A DNA stretch of 64,000 nt from UBA4465 sp002292365 (GCA_943788615.1 CALSQY010000003.1:1-64000); one strand, 5' to 3'; counted from the stretch's first letter, positions 25,975 to 35,114 are shown. The notes: a model not told the origin generated them from the sequence alone. Translations and numbers: made by a program.

Positions 25975-26478
25975 TTAATTTTTATGAACCTCTAATTCAA
26001 TTTCGATCATCAAACCTGGTAATGCTAATTCTTTGACCCCAAGCCAAGAACCAGTAGGAAATTTGTTAGTATAAATTTTACTTCTATAGGCTGAATTTTC
26101 AAGAAATAATGGCATATTAGTAGTAAAAATATTTTCTACTACCACATCATCGAATGTACAGTCGTAATGTTTTAATATTTTTTCTAGATCGGCATAACAA
26201 TTTTTCATTTGTGTTTCAAGATCACCAATAGCAGTTGGATTTCCCTCATCATCCATACTTACAGCACCAGAAATTTTAATGTCACTGCCAATCTTGATGG
26301 CATGCGAATATCCAAAAGCTTTTTCGATCTCTGGTCGAAGCAAAAAATATTCAGGCTTTTCTGTTTCAATAATTTGTTGTTTTTGCTTCTGTTGACAACT
26401 TGGTACTAACATGACAATGGCAAATAACAAGGATGATAGAAGTAAAACTGACTTTACTTGATTAATTGTATTTTTCAT
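25975..26478 (-). CDS. RidA/YjgF-family lipoprotein
   Basis: Start taken at ATG 26478 (MKNTINQ); the frame extends to 26538 but that segment lacks a good leader. Signal peptide with lipobox MLVPSC near residue 28, then a RidA fold: HAIKIGSDIKISGAVSMDDE, GDLETQMKNCYADLEKILKH, DVVVENIFTTNM and KELALPGLMIEIELEVHKN. The usual active Arg/Glu near the C-terminus are partly conserved (E before IELE). RidA proteins deaminate reactive imines in the cytoplasm, so a lipid-anchored form is unusual. Confidence 0.8.
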   Translation of the reverse strand: MKNTINQVKSVLLLSSLLFAIVMLVPSCQQKQKQQIIETEKPEYFLLRPEIEKAFGYSHAIKIGSDIKISGAVSMDDEGNPTAIGDLETQMKNCYADLEKILKHYDCTFDDVVVENIFTTNMPLFLENSAYRSKIYTNKFPTGSWLGVKELALPGLMIEIELEVHKN

Positions 26479-26548
26479 TTTTTTGATTTTTGAAGTTAGT
26501 AAAAATTTAAGAAGGTAATTTAAATAAAATTTCTTCATAGACTTACAC

Positions 26549-27025
26549 TCACCTCAAAACCTGATGAAATACCTCCCTTTCTAACACATCAAAATAAGCC
26601 TCAAACTCCTCCAATATCACCTCTTTAGAGGAACACTCGCAAGTACTATTAATCTCCTTTAAAACGGCTGTATACATGCCAGATTTAAGTACTCCAACTC
26701 TGTAGTAATCCTTAGCTTTATCACTTACTTTTAGCTTACCGTGTGCTCGCTTTTGGTGCGTTCCCTTGACTAGGATAAAGTCATAATCTCCTAGTGCGAT
26801 AAAGCCTGAATCTTCTAGTTCCTCCAAAGCGAGAACAACCACATTACCAAAAGGATTAATACCAGATCTGTGCTCCAGTCCAATACCATTAGCGATGTCC
26901 GATTCATCTGCTTGAATAAAGCCTGCAGTACTGCAATGTGCTTCTAGGAAACAGTCGATTAACTTGGCTTCTTTGGATAGCTGTTTGAAGGTGTGATCAT
27001 TCCATAAAAGGGCATCTAATCTCAT
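26549..27025 (-). CDS. D gene: winged-helix phage replication-type protein
   Basis: Start chosen at ATG 27025 (MRLDALLWNDHTFKQLS) rather than TTG 27043. 158 residues; residues 1-85 resemble the N-terminal winged helix of phage replisome organisers (SKEAKLIDCFLEAHCSTAGF, ESDIANGIG, ALEELEDSGFIALGDYDFIL). The rest is acidic and helical. This is the only intact copy; fragments occur at 22.7, 35.3, 37.0, 38.4, 53.1 and 63.3 kb. The RidA gene occupies its 3' side, where C stands in other copies. Confidence 0.6.
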   Translation of the reverse strand: MRLDALLWNDHTFKQLSKEAKLIDCFLEAHCSTAGFIQADESDIANGIGLEHRSGINPFGNVVVLALEELEDSGFIALGDYDFILVKGTHQKRAHGKLKVSDKAKDYYRVGVLKSGMYTAVLKEINSTCECSSKEVILEEFEAYFDVLEREVFHQVLR

Positions 27026-27264
27026 GTAATTTGTTTCTTGCAAAGTTACAGAGGAGGTAGCGGAAGGGTTGTTTTGTGAAGTCTTTGGTACAGGGGTTAA
27101 AACCTATTTTGATTTTGTATTTATTACCTACTCCATGGTATATGGTTGGTTTCCCTTTTTCTGTTATGGCTTAATATGATGATTAACCCCGAGGTTTTGC
27201 ATAGAGAACTTTCCTCAAAATACTCACTGAAAATGTTATTTAGCACTTTAAACTAATTTCCCTT
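27026..27264 (-). promoter_or_regulatory. D-gene upstream region (repeated)
   Basis: This 240 bp stretch (gaggaggtag...gttaaaacctattttgattt ... tttccctttttctgttatgg) has close copies at 35745-35900 and 38490-38640. It has no ORF. It probably holds the promoter of D. Confidence 0.5.
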
Positions 27265-27999
27265 TTAATCTTTTGTTTTTAGATATCGACTTAACTTCTT
27301 TTCAATCAATTCAAACCTTCTTTTATCGGACCTAACCCTTCCTAATTCAACTAAAAAAGTTTCAGTTTTAAGAGTAAGCACATTCCAAAACTCCAAGTCA
27401 TTAAATAATTTCTTAAAATCTGTTTTAACTCTTGGATGATTATTTACATTCCTTTCATCAAAAACATTTGATGGCATAATTTCAAGATATTCAATATTCT
27501 TATTTATAAATGACTCAACCTTATCCAAATACTGTGTTTCATTAAATTCAGCCAAACTTTTGGCATTCTCTTTTATCCTATTATATCTTTTTAAAGCTTG
27601 TTTTAATGAGTCATCTTGAAGGATATTTAAATAATCTCTATCAATAAATTCCTCAAGAATTGGTAGCTCATATTTAATTGGCCAAGTCGTACCTATAGGC
27701 CATATTATATTTTTTAAATAAGGGATAGAATCAATATCATTTCGTTCAATTATTTTCATGACTCTTATCAAACTATTAGACATGGATTCAAATCTTTTTA
27801 TGGCTTTATCTTGATGTTTTATTCCTCCCTCTATTTCGGAATGAATTTCTAATAAATAATCATCAACCTCTATCTGAGTTAATCTATTAGAATTCCAATT
27901 ATCTATCGCAATTGCTATTAATATGCCAATAGTGACAAGGGTTATTTCTATTACTATGTATTGGAAGTCTAGTCTAGTTTTATTTTTAAATATTTTCAC
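27265..27999 (-). CDS. DUF6090-type membrane protein
   Basis: 244 residues with one N-terminal helix (IVIEITLVTIGILIAIAIDN) directly followed by NWNSNR, the hallmark of the Bacteroidota DUF6090 family. The rest is helical and charged. The family has no known role; anchored in the inner membrane with the soluble part outside. Inserted between the D upstream region and the virion-like gene. Confidence 0.8.
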   Translation of the reverse strand: MKIFKNKTRLDFQYIVIEITLVTIGILIAIAIDNWNSNRLTQIEVDDYLLEIHSEIEGGIKHQDKAIKRFESMSNSLIRVMKIIERNDIDSIPYLKNIIWPIGTTWPIKYELPILEEFIDRDYLNILQDDSLKQALKRYNRIKENAKSLAEFNETQYLDKVESFINKNIEYLEIMPSNVFDERNVNNHPRVKTDFKKLFNDLEFWNVLTLKTETFLVELGRVRSDKRRFELIEKKLSRYLKTKD

Positions 28000-28143
28000 A
28001 TCGTCAATCTAAAATTTTTATAGCAAAATGCAAAATCAAAAGCTAACCGCTCAAACCTAGAGAATTTCAAATAACGTAAACTTTTCATATCTTGTTATTT
28101 GATTATAATCTAAACCAATCATATTAATTAAATACCCTGCCTT

Positions 28144-28581
28144 ATGGGACTAGCCTCAACCTTTACCAACTCAATTGTACGAGAGATTGGTCGTAACTAT
28201 GGAAAGTCAATATCTAATGATCTTTTAGGAGATTCACATTCTACCCCTGTACGCATGGTGGGAGGATCTTCGAGCATTGCTCGCAAACGAGGACGGAAAT
28301 ATGAGAATAAGTCAGATGAATATCTGCAGAAGCTTGAGATCAAGGGAGCACTGGCTACCTTCAACCAAGGACAAAATATCTTTAATGCCTATTTTGAATT
28401 AGTAGAGGAGGCACAAAATGATGGCTCTATTGACCTTACAGAACTTGTGTATCTAGTTCAAAAGTATCGAGACACATTGACTGGTTTAAAGAAAGTGCAT
28501 CAAGCTTTGATAGAGCTTGGAGATGAAAAGAAAGCTGCTGTCATAGAAGAAAAACAAAAGGATCTTTATGAGTTCTTATAA
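28144..28581 (+). CDS. Virion-like phage protein upstream of E
   Basis: 145 residues: MGLASTFTNSIVREIGRNYG, a basic stretch SSSIARKRGRKYENKSDEYL, then helices (GALATFNQGQNIFNAYFELV). Its reading continues past the stop in another frame through DEALDTKAMVKQPLMGKKT into the E block, so the natural C-terminus has been lost or shifted. Probably a minor structural protein of the parent phage; family not recognised. Confidence 0.5.
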   Translation: MGLASTFTNSIVREIGRNYGKSISNDLLGDSHSTPVRMVGGSSSIARKRGRKYENKSDEYLQKLEIKGALATFNQGQNIFNAYFELVEEAQNDGSIDLTELVYLVQKYRDTLTGLKKVHQALIELGDEKKAAVIEEKQKDLYEFL

Positions 28582-28589
28582 GCTCTCGA

Positions 28590-28730
28590 TGAGGCTTTAG
28601 ATACTAAGGCTATGGTAAAGCAACCACTGATGGGTAAGAAGACTTTAATTGGGCTTTATGGATAATGGTTTAACTCCTTCTACAAAGATGCCAAAGACTA
28701 TGTTGGAAGAAACGATTTTAAGGGTATAGA
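28590..28730 (+). repeat. E block, longest copy
   Basis: Reads EALDTKAMVKQPLMGKKT, GLYG, stop, then WFNSFYKDAKDYVGRNDFK. It is the clearest source of the E repeats. The remaining 110 bp to the next gene holds no ORF. Confidence 0.65.
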
Positions 28731-28840
28731 ATATTTTCTAAATATCATTAAACTCAAATGTCGGGTATAATACTTGTTGTTTTCATGATTTGATGATCGC
28801 ATATATTTAATCTTGTATTAAATGTTTAAAAAAAATAATA

Positions 28841-29680
28841 ATGAAACAGCCTTTATTAGGAAAAAAAATTGTTGAATTAAGAAATCAAAAAGGGTTAACT
28901 CAAGATGAGTTAGTTCAAAAATGTAATATTACCGTTCGAACAATTCAAAGAATTGAATCAGGAGAAACTACTCCAAGAAACTACACAATAAAAGTGATAC
29001 TCAATGCTTTGGGTTACAATTATGAAAAAATATTTGAAAATGAATATTTAGGGGGTAAATTTGATAAAATACTTAGATTCTCTCCTAATAATTTTAAGCA
29101 GGTATTCAAGGTTTCGTTTGTAGCTGGAATAATTTACTTTCTTTTTGGTTTTGTAGAAACTGCATACTTCGTAAAACCATTATTCGATTCATCTTCTGAG
29201 ACAAATTGGTCTGATTTTCTTAAGGGACACGATTTTGAAACTTCCTCCAGTTTTATGGCTCATACTCTTATACAAATCACATCGATAATATTGTTTGCCT
29301 TTTTTATGCGAGGATTTGTTTTACTCGGAAGTTATTATAAAAATTTTACAGTTGAGCTAATGGCTTTTTTGATGATAATTACTAATATAATTTTTGAACT
29401 TTCTGAAATAGGGTCAATTAATCATGAGGACAGTTTAGCTTATTTCATCTTGATTTCTAAAGCGATAACTTTTGGATCTATTATGATTTTTTTCGGAATG
29501 GGAATTTTAAGATTAAAATTACATTTAGGAAACTTGTCTAAGGGTACGGGTCTTTTAGAAATTATAACTGGGATTTTTTTTGTTACTGTTTTTCTATTTC
29601 CATTTGGTCTAATTATACTCATACCCTTAGAGCTTTTAGAGGTATTATTACTTTATAAAGTAGTTTCTAAAATAGACTAA
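28841..29680 (+). CDS. XRE regulator fused to a membrane domain
   Basis: 279 residues. Residues 5-60 are an XRE helix-turn-helix (KKIVELRNQKGLTQDELVQK, TVRTIQRIESGETTPR). From about residue 90 there are about five membrane helices (FVAGIIYFLFGFVE, LIQITSIILFAFFMRGFVLL, LMAFLMIITNIIFEL, AITFGSIMIFFGMGI, IITGIFFVTVFLFPFG). HTH proteins with integral membrane domains are known in Bacteroidota, but partners are not. Plus-strand cargo after E. It may sense a membrane signal. Confidence 0.8.
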   Translation: MKQPLLGKKIVELRNQKGLTQDELVQKCNITVRTIQRIESGETTPRNYTIKVILNALGYNYEKIFENEYLGGKFDKILRFSPNNFKQVFKVSFVAGIIYFLFGFVETAYFVKPLFDSSSETNWSDFLKGHDFETSSSFMAHTLIQITSIILFAFFMRGFVLLGSYYKNFTVELMAFLMIITNIIFELSEIGSINHEDSLAYFILISKAITFGSIMIFFGMGILRLKLHLGNLSKGTGLLEIITGIFFVTVFLFPFGLIILIPLELLEVLLLYKVVSKID

Positions 29681-29779
29681 TTAATACATTCTCCTGATGT
29701 ATAGTTCTTTCTTGTAAAATTACGGAGGAAGCAGCAGAAGGTTGTCTTGGAAGGTATTTGGTAAGAGATTGAAATTAAT

Positions 29780-30289
29780 TTATAATGAGAACATTGGGTT
29801 ATTATCAAATTGATTTTTTTTAACATCATTTCCTGTCTCAATATGATATTTAAATCCTTTAACTACTGAGAGCAAATATTTGTTCATATTTGGCAGAAAA
29901 TAGATCTGTTTAATAAAAGGTACGATACAAAATGGGTATTTTTTTAAAGCTATTTCAGCATAAATGTTTAATGATATTTTAAGTTTAGAAATATCTTTTT
30001 CTACTTCCAAAATCTCCCAAATTACTTTCGCTAGGTTTTGATTCCCTTTTGCTATAATCAAATCATAACCTTTACCTTTCCTCCATTCAATAAAATATCT
30101 TTTCAGGACTAAATTATTGTAATATTTAATCGTATCCGTTGCTCCGACCTTACCCCATTTATGAAAAGTGTTAGTCTTGCAAAATGGATGACTGTGATTA
30201 AGGTTATTTGGTGAAGATATGGCTTTCCAAACTTTTATAGTTGAACAGTTAATTATCACCTCTGAACTTAAAACTGATTTTGTAACCAT
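29780..30289 (-). CDS. SRPBCC-type (START-like) protein
   Basis: 169 residues. KSVLSSEVIINCSTIKVWKA opens like polyketide-cyclase/START-like ligand-binding proteins, followed by a beta-sheet and a long C-terminal helix (NMNKYLLSVVKGFKYHIE). A second SRPBCC-like gene lies at 57188-57697. No signal peptide. It ends opposite a D-promoter-like remnant at 29700-29750 and begins next to a B fragment. Confidence 0.6.
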   Translation of the reverse strand: MVTKSVLSSEVIINCSTIKVWKAISSPNNLNHSHPFCKTNTFHKWGKVGATDTIKYYNNLVLKRYFIEWRKGKGYDLIIAKGNQNLAKVIWEILEVEKDISKLKISLNIYAEIALKKYPFCIVPFIKQIYFLPNMNKYLLSVVKGFKYHIETGNDVKKNQFDNNPMFSL

Positions 30290-30300
30290 AGAAATCTAAG

Positions 30301-30351
30301 AAGAGGGAGCATTTCCATTAATGATCCTGAGTGTGAAGCCTGTGGGTCGTA
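30301..30351 (+). repeat. B block fragment
   Basis: gggagcatttccattaatga then tcctgagtgtgaagcctgtg and ggtcgta. It lies between the start of the SRPBCC gene and the end of the next minus-strand gene. Confidence 0.8.
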
Positions 30352-30404
30352 AATTACCGATCGTCTTTTTTTTTGACATTATTTAACCTACAGGTTAATA
30401 ATTG

Positions 30405-31100
30405 TTATTTTAGAAATAGATAGCTTAAGCCAACGGAACCGAACATCATTTTAGTATTTAAACCAGTTCCAAAATAAGTGTCAAATTGAAGTTTATCATT
30501 TATTAGGTAAGCTATTCCTGAGTCGATATTTATTCTATTGTTAAAACCATATGCTTCTATGAATGTGGTAAACTTATCATTAAGAGATTTACTAATTAAT
30601 ATGGAGTATCCTAAGATTTTATCGCTTAAGGTATAACCAAGAGTATATCCTAAAACCACAGAAGAACTTAAAACCCAGTTTCCGACAATTTTTGTATTAA
30701 GAGGTTTGTCTATTATTGTACTAAATTCTCCTGAAAAGCCATCAAATTGAATGGATGGCAAAAGTGAAATAGTGTATTGATCATTTTTTATAAGTTGAAT
30801 TTTACTCCCAAGTGTCCAATTTCCTAAGATTATTTGACCTATTTCATCATAAAGTAAATCGTTCATTATCCTTACCTCTATTTTGTTTGTAATCCCATAT
30901 CTCATTAAAAGATTTGGAATAGAACTGGTTGTAAGTTCATTATAATCACTATTAATTTGGATTCCTGTTTCTAACTGTAATCCATTATCAAACAATGTTG
31001 AAGCATTTTCAGTGAGTGCGCTTGGTCTATCAGTAGCTATAGTTTGAGCGAAACTAATACTGCAATAAAACGTAAGTATTGTAAACGTTATATTTTTCAT
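30405..31100 (-). CDS. Outer-membrane beta-barrel transporter-type protein
   Basis: 231 residues, signal peptide MKNITFTILTFYCSISFAQ, then TDRPSALTENASTLFDNGLQ, LETGIQINSDYNE, and alternating beta-strands up to a C-terminal aromatic SVGLSYLFLK. It fits the MetA-pathway-of-phenol-degradation/transporter barrel family. Likely an outer-membrane channel; substrate unknown. Confidence 0.75.
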   Translation of the reverse strand: MKNITFTILTFYCSISFAQTIATDRPSALTENASTLFDNGLQLETGIQINSDYNELTTSSIPNLLMRYGITNKIEVRIMNDLLYDEIGQIILGNWTLGSKIQLIKNDQYTISLLPSIQFDGFSGEFSTIIDKPLNTKIVGNWVLSSSVVLGYTLGYTLSDKILGYSILISKSLNDKFTTFIEAYGFNNRINIDSGIAYLINDKLQFDTYFGTGLNTKMMFGSVGLSYLFLK

Positions 31101-31227
31101 TATTATTAGTTGAGTTTTTTAAGGGATATGATAAATGGAATTTTTAAATATTTTTTTACGTTACAATTATCTTTGCCTTTGTTGAAAATAATTAGGTTCG
31201 AAGATATTATTTTTTTTTTAAAATTTA

Positions 31228-31478
31228 ACTCCCACAAGCCTCATACTTAGGATCATCAAGGGAACAGCTTCTTCCTTCGCATTCCAACTTAAATTAATGT
31301 ATCTCTAAAATTAATATTGGTAAACACATGTCAAGTTGAATCCACTGATATGTACCTGTAGAGAATTTATACTTTTTTTATATATCCTCTTAACTTTTGC
31401 GGAGGTTAAATCCATTACTAAAAATTAAATTGGACTCAAGCAATACCTTTTGGTGAGAAGAATTTATTTAGTGCGGAG
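31228..31478 (-). repeat. A-B mini-element, type 2, inverted
   Basis: Reverse orientation. It has A with ATGGATTTAACC, the tatcagtggattcaactt joint, and a ttagagatacattaatttaa insert before the B end (gaggcttgtggga). The same insert occurs at 49.1 kb, which defines type 2. Confidence 0.8.
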
Positions 31479-31575
31479 AATAATTAGTAACTTTAGGTAA
31501 CCAAACCTAGCCATCAAGAATCACTTAAAACTCCTCATTTAATTGATATTACCATTAACTATAAATCAAATAAAC

Positions 31576-32187
31576 ATGAATTTGTATGATAAATTTTTAT
31601 TACCTGCACTAGTAAACTCTGCTTGTAAAGTATCACCAAAAATGAAACAGAGGGAAAAAGTAATACCTCTAGCTCATGGTCGAGTACTTGAGATCGGGGT
31701 GGGATCTGGTTTAAATTTACCATTTTATAATACCGATAAGGTAGATGAAATTATAGGAATTGATCCTTCAGAGGAAATGTGGTCTAAAAATAATTTTAAA
31801 CTTGATAAACTTCAATTTGAATTTATTAAGACAGGCGCAGAATCCTTACCATTTGAGAATAATTTTTTTGATTGTGTAGTGTCAACATATTCTTTATGCA
31901 CAATACCAGATTATAATTCTGCAATGGAGGAAATAAGAAGAGTAATAAATCCAAAAGGGATTTTTATATTCTGTGAACATGGAAAAGCTCCAGATAAAAA
32001 AGTGGCAAAATGGCAAAATAGGTTAGATCCTATGTGGAGTAAATTTGGTGGTGGGTGCCATCTTAATAGAGATATTCCAGAAATTATAATTAAGAACGGT
32101 TTTAAAATGGATCAAATGGATCAAATGTTTATTCCAGGATGGAAAATTGCAAGTTATGAGTATTGGGGAAAGGCAAAAGCATATTAA
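31576..32187 (+). CDS. SAM-dependent methyltransferase (METTL7/PEMT-like)
   Basis: Start set at ATG 31576 (MNLYDKFLLPALVNSACKVS) rather than the upstream 31543. 203 residues. SAM motif I RVLEIGVGSGLNLPFYN, motif II acidic IGIDPSEEMW, then AESLPFENNFFDCVVSTYSL and RRVINPKGIFIFCEHG. The N-terminal segment and CEHG resemble small phospholipid or METTL7-type methyltransferases. Substrate unknown. It starts divergently from the inverted A-B element. Confidence 0.8.
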   Translation: MNLYDKFLLPALVNSACKVSPKMKQREKVIPLAHGRVLEIGVGSGLNLPFYNTDKVDEIIGIDPSEEMWSKNNFKLDKLQFEFIKTGAESLPFENNFFDCVVSTYSLCTIPDYNSAMEEIRRVINPKGIFIFCEHGKAPDKKVAKWQNRLDPMWSKFGGGCHLNRDIPEIIIKNGFKMDQMDQMFIPGWKIASYEYWGKAKAY

Positions 32188-32299
32188 ATAATTTGTTCAA
32201 TGTACTTCTAGCTCAAAATTTGAGGAGATATCACAGCATTTGAAGAATTCACTGAGAGTGTAACACATTAGTAGCTTTAAATAACCAAAATCAAACGTA

Positions 32300-33040
32300 A
32301 TGAAACACTTTAAACACTTCCTCTTATTAAAGATCATTTGTTCAATTGTATTGTTCACCAATTGCAGTGATAGTTATGACCCTGTTTCTGATAATATAAC
32401 GAATACTGCGGATGATGATGATAGTAGAGATATCGATAATAGTAGTGATGGAGTAACCGAATCAGCTATATTCTTAGCAGAAAATGGTGTTACAATTAGA
32501 GCTTCTGACCTAGCAATAATAGGAGAGAAGTATGAATTAGATGGAATTTCCTATCTAGTAGTGGATTCAACTATTCTCATTGAAATGATAACCAATGAGG
32601 AAGATATCACTAAAGTAGTTACTACGCACATAACCTCCTTGAACAATTTATTTAATAGTTCTCCAAGTTGGAATCTCTCGTGGAGCTACGGAGTTAACTT
32701 CAATCAAGACATTGGCTCTTGGGATGTAGTTAATGTGAATTCAATGATTGATGCTTTTATTGATTTACCTTCTTTTAACCAAGATATCAGTCATTGGGAG
32801 GTCATCAGTGTCACAGATATGAGTGGTACATTTGCAAATTGTCCTTCCTTTAATCAAAATATAAGTGATTGGAATGTTAGTAAAGTCATTAAAATGGGAG
32901 GAATGTTCGCAGGTGCTACTTCGTTTAATCAAGATCTCAGTTCTTGGGGTGTAAATAATGTGATTGACTGTAATAAATTCAGCATAAATGCTGAAAAATG
33001 GCTTTTACCAAAACCTAACTTCACTAACTGCGAGGAATAA
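32300..33040 (+). CDS. DUF285/BspA-like lipoprotein
   Basis: 246 residues. Shared lipoprotein leader (MKHFKHFLLL, lipobox LFTNC), acidic DDDDSRDIDNS linker, then about four DUF285 repeats (SFNQDISHWEVISVTDM and similar). Shorter than the copy at 1-722. Upstream tagctttaaataaccaaaat recurs before other cargo genes and holds a TAnnTTT-like -7 box. Surface exposed; a role in adhesion is suggested by the family. Confidence 0.85.
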   Translation: MKHFKHFLLLKIICSIVLFTNCSDSYDPVSDNITNTADDDDSRDIDNSSDGVTESAIFLAENGVTIRASDLAIIGEKYELDGISYLVVDSTILIEMITNEEDITKVVTTHITSLNNLFNSSPSWNLSWSYGVNFNQDIGSWDVVNVNSMIDAFIDLPSFNQDISHWEVISVTDMSGTFANCPSFNQNISDWNVSKVIKMGGMFAGATSFNQDLSSWGVNNVIDCNKFSINAEKWLLPKPNFTNCEE

Positions 33041-33051
33041 GCCTATTTCTC

Positions 33052-33165
33052 ACCCCTAAAATCGTTTCTTCCAACATAGTTTTTGGCATCCTTGTAGAAC
33101 GGATGATGACTAATTATCCAAATGTTGGAAGAAACGCTTTCAAGGATAAAAAATAACCTCCACTC
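33052..33165. repeat. E inverted repeat (hairpin)
   Basis: Two oppositely oriented E fragments: cgtttcttccaacat (33063-33077) and its exact complement atgttggaagaaacg (33122-33136), with 44 bases between. The arms are the coding sequence for DYVGRNDF read in both directions. Confidence 0.75.
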
Positions 33166-33247
33166 TGAGCAAATGAAGGTTAAGAAAATTACTAATGTAA
33201 AGTCTAATATTTTAGACTAATTAGCACATTCTCTTGATGTATAGTTC

Positions 33248-33403
33248 TCAATTCCCGCAGCTTCTGCATACACTATTACCATATGTTATCCCATTAGAAT
33301 TGCAAGCAGGTGCACTCACAGCGGGACAGGCATCCCCCTGATCACAAGAACCTAGGACAATTAAAAGCAAAAAAAATATTTCAGTGGTTAAATATTTTGG
33401 CAA
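33248..33403 (-). CDS. Kazal-like small lipoprotein
   Basis: 51 residues from TTG 33403. A lipobox LGSC at residues 17-20 is followed by CPAVSAPACNSNGITYGNSV CRSCG, written as two blocks. The Cys spacing with NGxTYGN is the core of Kazal-type serine protease inhibitors, though shorter than a full domain. The start is uncertain: ATG 33424 lies one frame off. It may be a truncated gene. Confidence 0.5.
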   Translation of the reverse strand: MPKYLTTEIFFLLLIVLGSCDQGDACPAVSAPACNSNGITYGNSVCRSCGN

Positions 33404-33426
33404 AACAAAAGACCTTCAAAAATCAT

Positions 33427-33666
33427 TTACAAATTCATATGTGAACCATCACAATAGGGAGGATTTTTTGTTTGCTTGCACATACATATGGCAGTATCCT
33501 TTGACTTTTCTGCTTTAAAAACATTCGGGGTAAATTCACTGTCCGCATGTGCTCCATTGCACCAAGGTTGATTTTCTGATTTACCGCAGGCACACCAAGC
33601 ATATGTTTTTCCTTCTTCTAGCTCTATTATGTTTGGAGTTGTTCCTGCTGCTTTTGCTTTTTCCAT
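33427..33666 (-). CDS. CDGSH-type iron-sulfur protein
   Basis: 79 residues with two copies of the 2Fe-2S motif C-x-C-x(n)-C-x-G-x-H: WCACGKSENQPWCNGAH and CMCKQTKNPPYCDGSH. Such double-CDGSH bacterial proteins bind two redox-active clusters. No signal peptide. It lies between the Kazal-like and DoxX genes on the same strand, with 11 bp to DoxX, so probably co-transcribed. Confidence 0.9.
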   Translation of the reverse strand: MEKAKAAGTTPNIIELEEGKTYAWCACGKSENQPWCNGAHADSEFTPNVFKAEKSKDTAICMCKQTKNPPYCDGSHMNL

Positions 33667-33677
33667 AATATTACTAT

Positions 33678-34073
33678 TTAATCATTTTGCAATGATCTAT
33701 TCAGAAATAAATTTCGTTTGAAATATGCTACTGACAAGGTTAAAAGCAGTAATACTAAATTGACTACAATTGGCTCATCTCTGCCTATATGAGTAACAAT
33801 TGCACCAACCATTACTAAGGCTAATCCTAATGCTGCTAATGGGATAAGGGAGGTTAACTTTATTAATAACATAGGCAACAGCAAACTAATCCCACCCAGT
33901 GCTTCAAGAATACCTATTAACGTTATTTGGGTACCTGAGAAATCTTGAACCCAGCCCATATTTTCCATAAGTACCAGATCTTCATAAGGGGTAAATATTT
34001 TCATCACACCGGTCATAATAAATGCTATTGCTGCAAGAATTTGTAAAATCAAGATTAAAATTTTCATGTTCAT
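33678..34073 (-). CDS. DoxX-family membrane protein
   Basis: 131 residues with four helices; the first (ILILILQILAAIAFIMTGVM) is followed by KIFTP, as in DoxX-like proteins, then GILEALGGISLLLPM. Family members are linked with membrane redox or sulfur chemistry, though roles vary. First gene of the DoxX-CDGSH pair. Start is 150 bp from an A block and divergent from it. Confidence 0.8.
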   Translation of the reverse strand: MNMKILILILQILAAIAFIMTGVMKIFTPYEDLVLMENMGWVQDFSGTQITLIGILEALGGISLLLPMLLIKLTSLIPLAALGLALVMVGAIVTHIGRDEPIVVNLVLLLLTLSVAYFKRNLFLNRSLQND

Positions 34074-34231
34074 TTTTTTAATAATTGTATAAAGTGATAT
34101 TCCTATAGTCTATACAAAAGTGAGTACATGAAATGATCTATGCATTAACTTAGATTAAGAAATAAAAGTAAGAGGTTATTTTTATTTTGCCATTTTTATT
34201 CTGATTTTAATAAGAGTATCTTCATAATAGA

Positions 34232-34482
34232 TCCTACCCTCAGTGAATTATTCTCATCCTAAGGTATTGCTTGAGTCCAATTTAATTTTGTATAATGGAT
34301 TTAAGCTATGCACAAGTCAAGAGGTTAAATTAGAGTAAAAGATAGCCGAGCTCGAATCTCAATTAACTGGAGATACGTTCGCTGATATGGATCTCAAGGA
34401 CCAAATTCAAAAACTCAAGCTAGAGGAAGTAGGGGGTAGCTGCGACATTGATGATCCTGACTGTGAAGCCTATGGGTCTTGA
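34232..34482 (+). repeat. A-B mini-element, longer B part
   Basis: A with ATG at 34294, MDLSYAQVKRLN, then a jump to the B gene at kIAELESQLTG-coding sequence (agatagccgagctcgaatct). It keeps nearly all of B, unlike the others, and ends gaagcctatgggtcttga. It shows how A-B fusions arise by loss of the lysis genes. Confidence 0.8.
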
Positions 34483-34531
34483 ATCACCAATAGTTTTTCT
34501 TCTTTTGACTGAAAACTTTACCACTTTAGAA

Positions 34532-35044
34532 TCAATATTTTAATACCCATAACTGCTCATCGAATTCATCTTTGTATTTATCCAGTCCAACATTCGCTTT
34601 GTCAAGGGTTTCATATTCGAGGAGAGCTACCCTCGTAAAATATCGGACATGAAAATCCAGGATGATGATAGCATTTGACCCCGATAAAATCAATTTTTCA
34701 GCATAATCGAATGCCATGTCATTGTCTAAAAAACTAGCTACAATTAAATAATATTTATCCAATGGCTGACTTATTTCGGATATCGATCCAATTGCTTTTG
34801 GTGCAGATTCCAGTTCAGGGGGATCTGTCTTAACTTCAGGTTCAATGACTTCTTCAATGACGGGTTCAGGTATTATTTCTTTTTTTACCTCTTTTTTAAC
34901 TTCAGCTTTAATGACTGAATCACCTAGCATTGATGCAGTCGGTTTGGAGTCCTCAGTCATGTACAATAGCGAGGAGGGGAAGAAATAGAAAGTAATACCT
35001 ATAACAGAGGCAAACAACAAGAGTAGGATTAAATATTTTCTCAT
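34532..35044 (-). CDS. SPOR-domain membrane-anchored protein
   Basis: 170 residues: one N-terminal helix, an acidic and proline-rich linker (EVKKEVKKEIIPEPVIEEVI), and a C-terminal SPOR domain (YYLIVASFLDNDMAFDYAEK, ARVALLEYETLDKA). SPOR domains bind denuded peptidoglycan at division sites. A cargo gene with start at the end of a C block. Confidence 0.85.
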   Translation of the reverse strand: MRKYLILLLLFASVIGITFYFFPSSLLYMTEDSKPTASMLGDSVIKAEVKKEVKKEIIPEPVIEEVIEPEVKTDPPELESAPKAIGSISEISQPLDKYYLIVASFLDNDMAFDYAEKLILSGSNAIIILDFHVRYFTRVALLEYETLDKANVGLDKYKDEFDEQLWVLKY

Positions 35045-35114
35045 AATGCAATGTTGAAAGGTCGAAGGTTTTTACCGCTTAAAATACTGACCAATTTAAT
35101 CCTTTTTTAAACAA

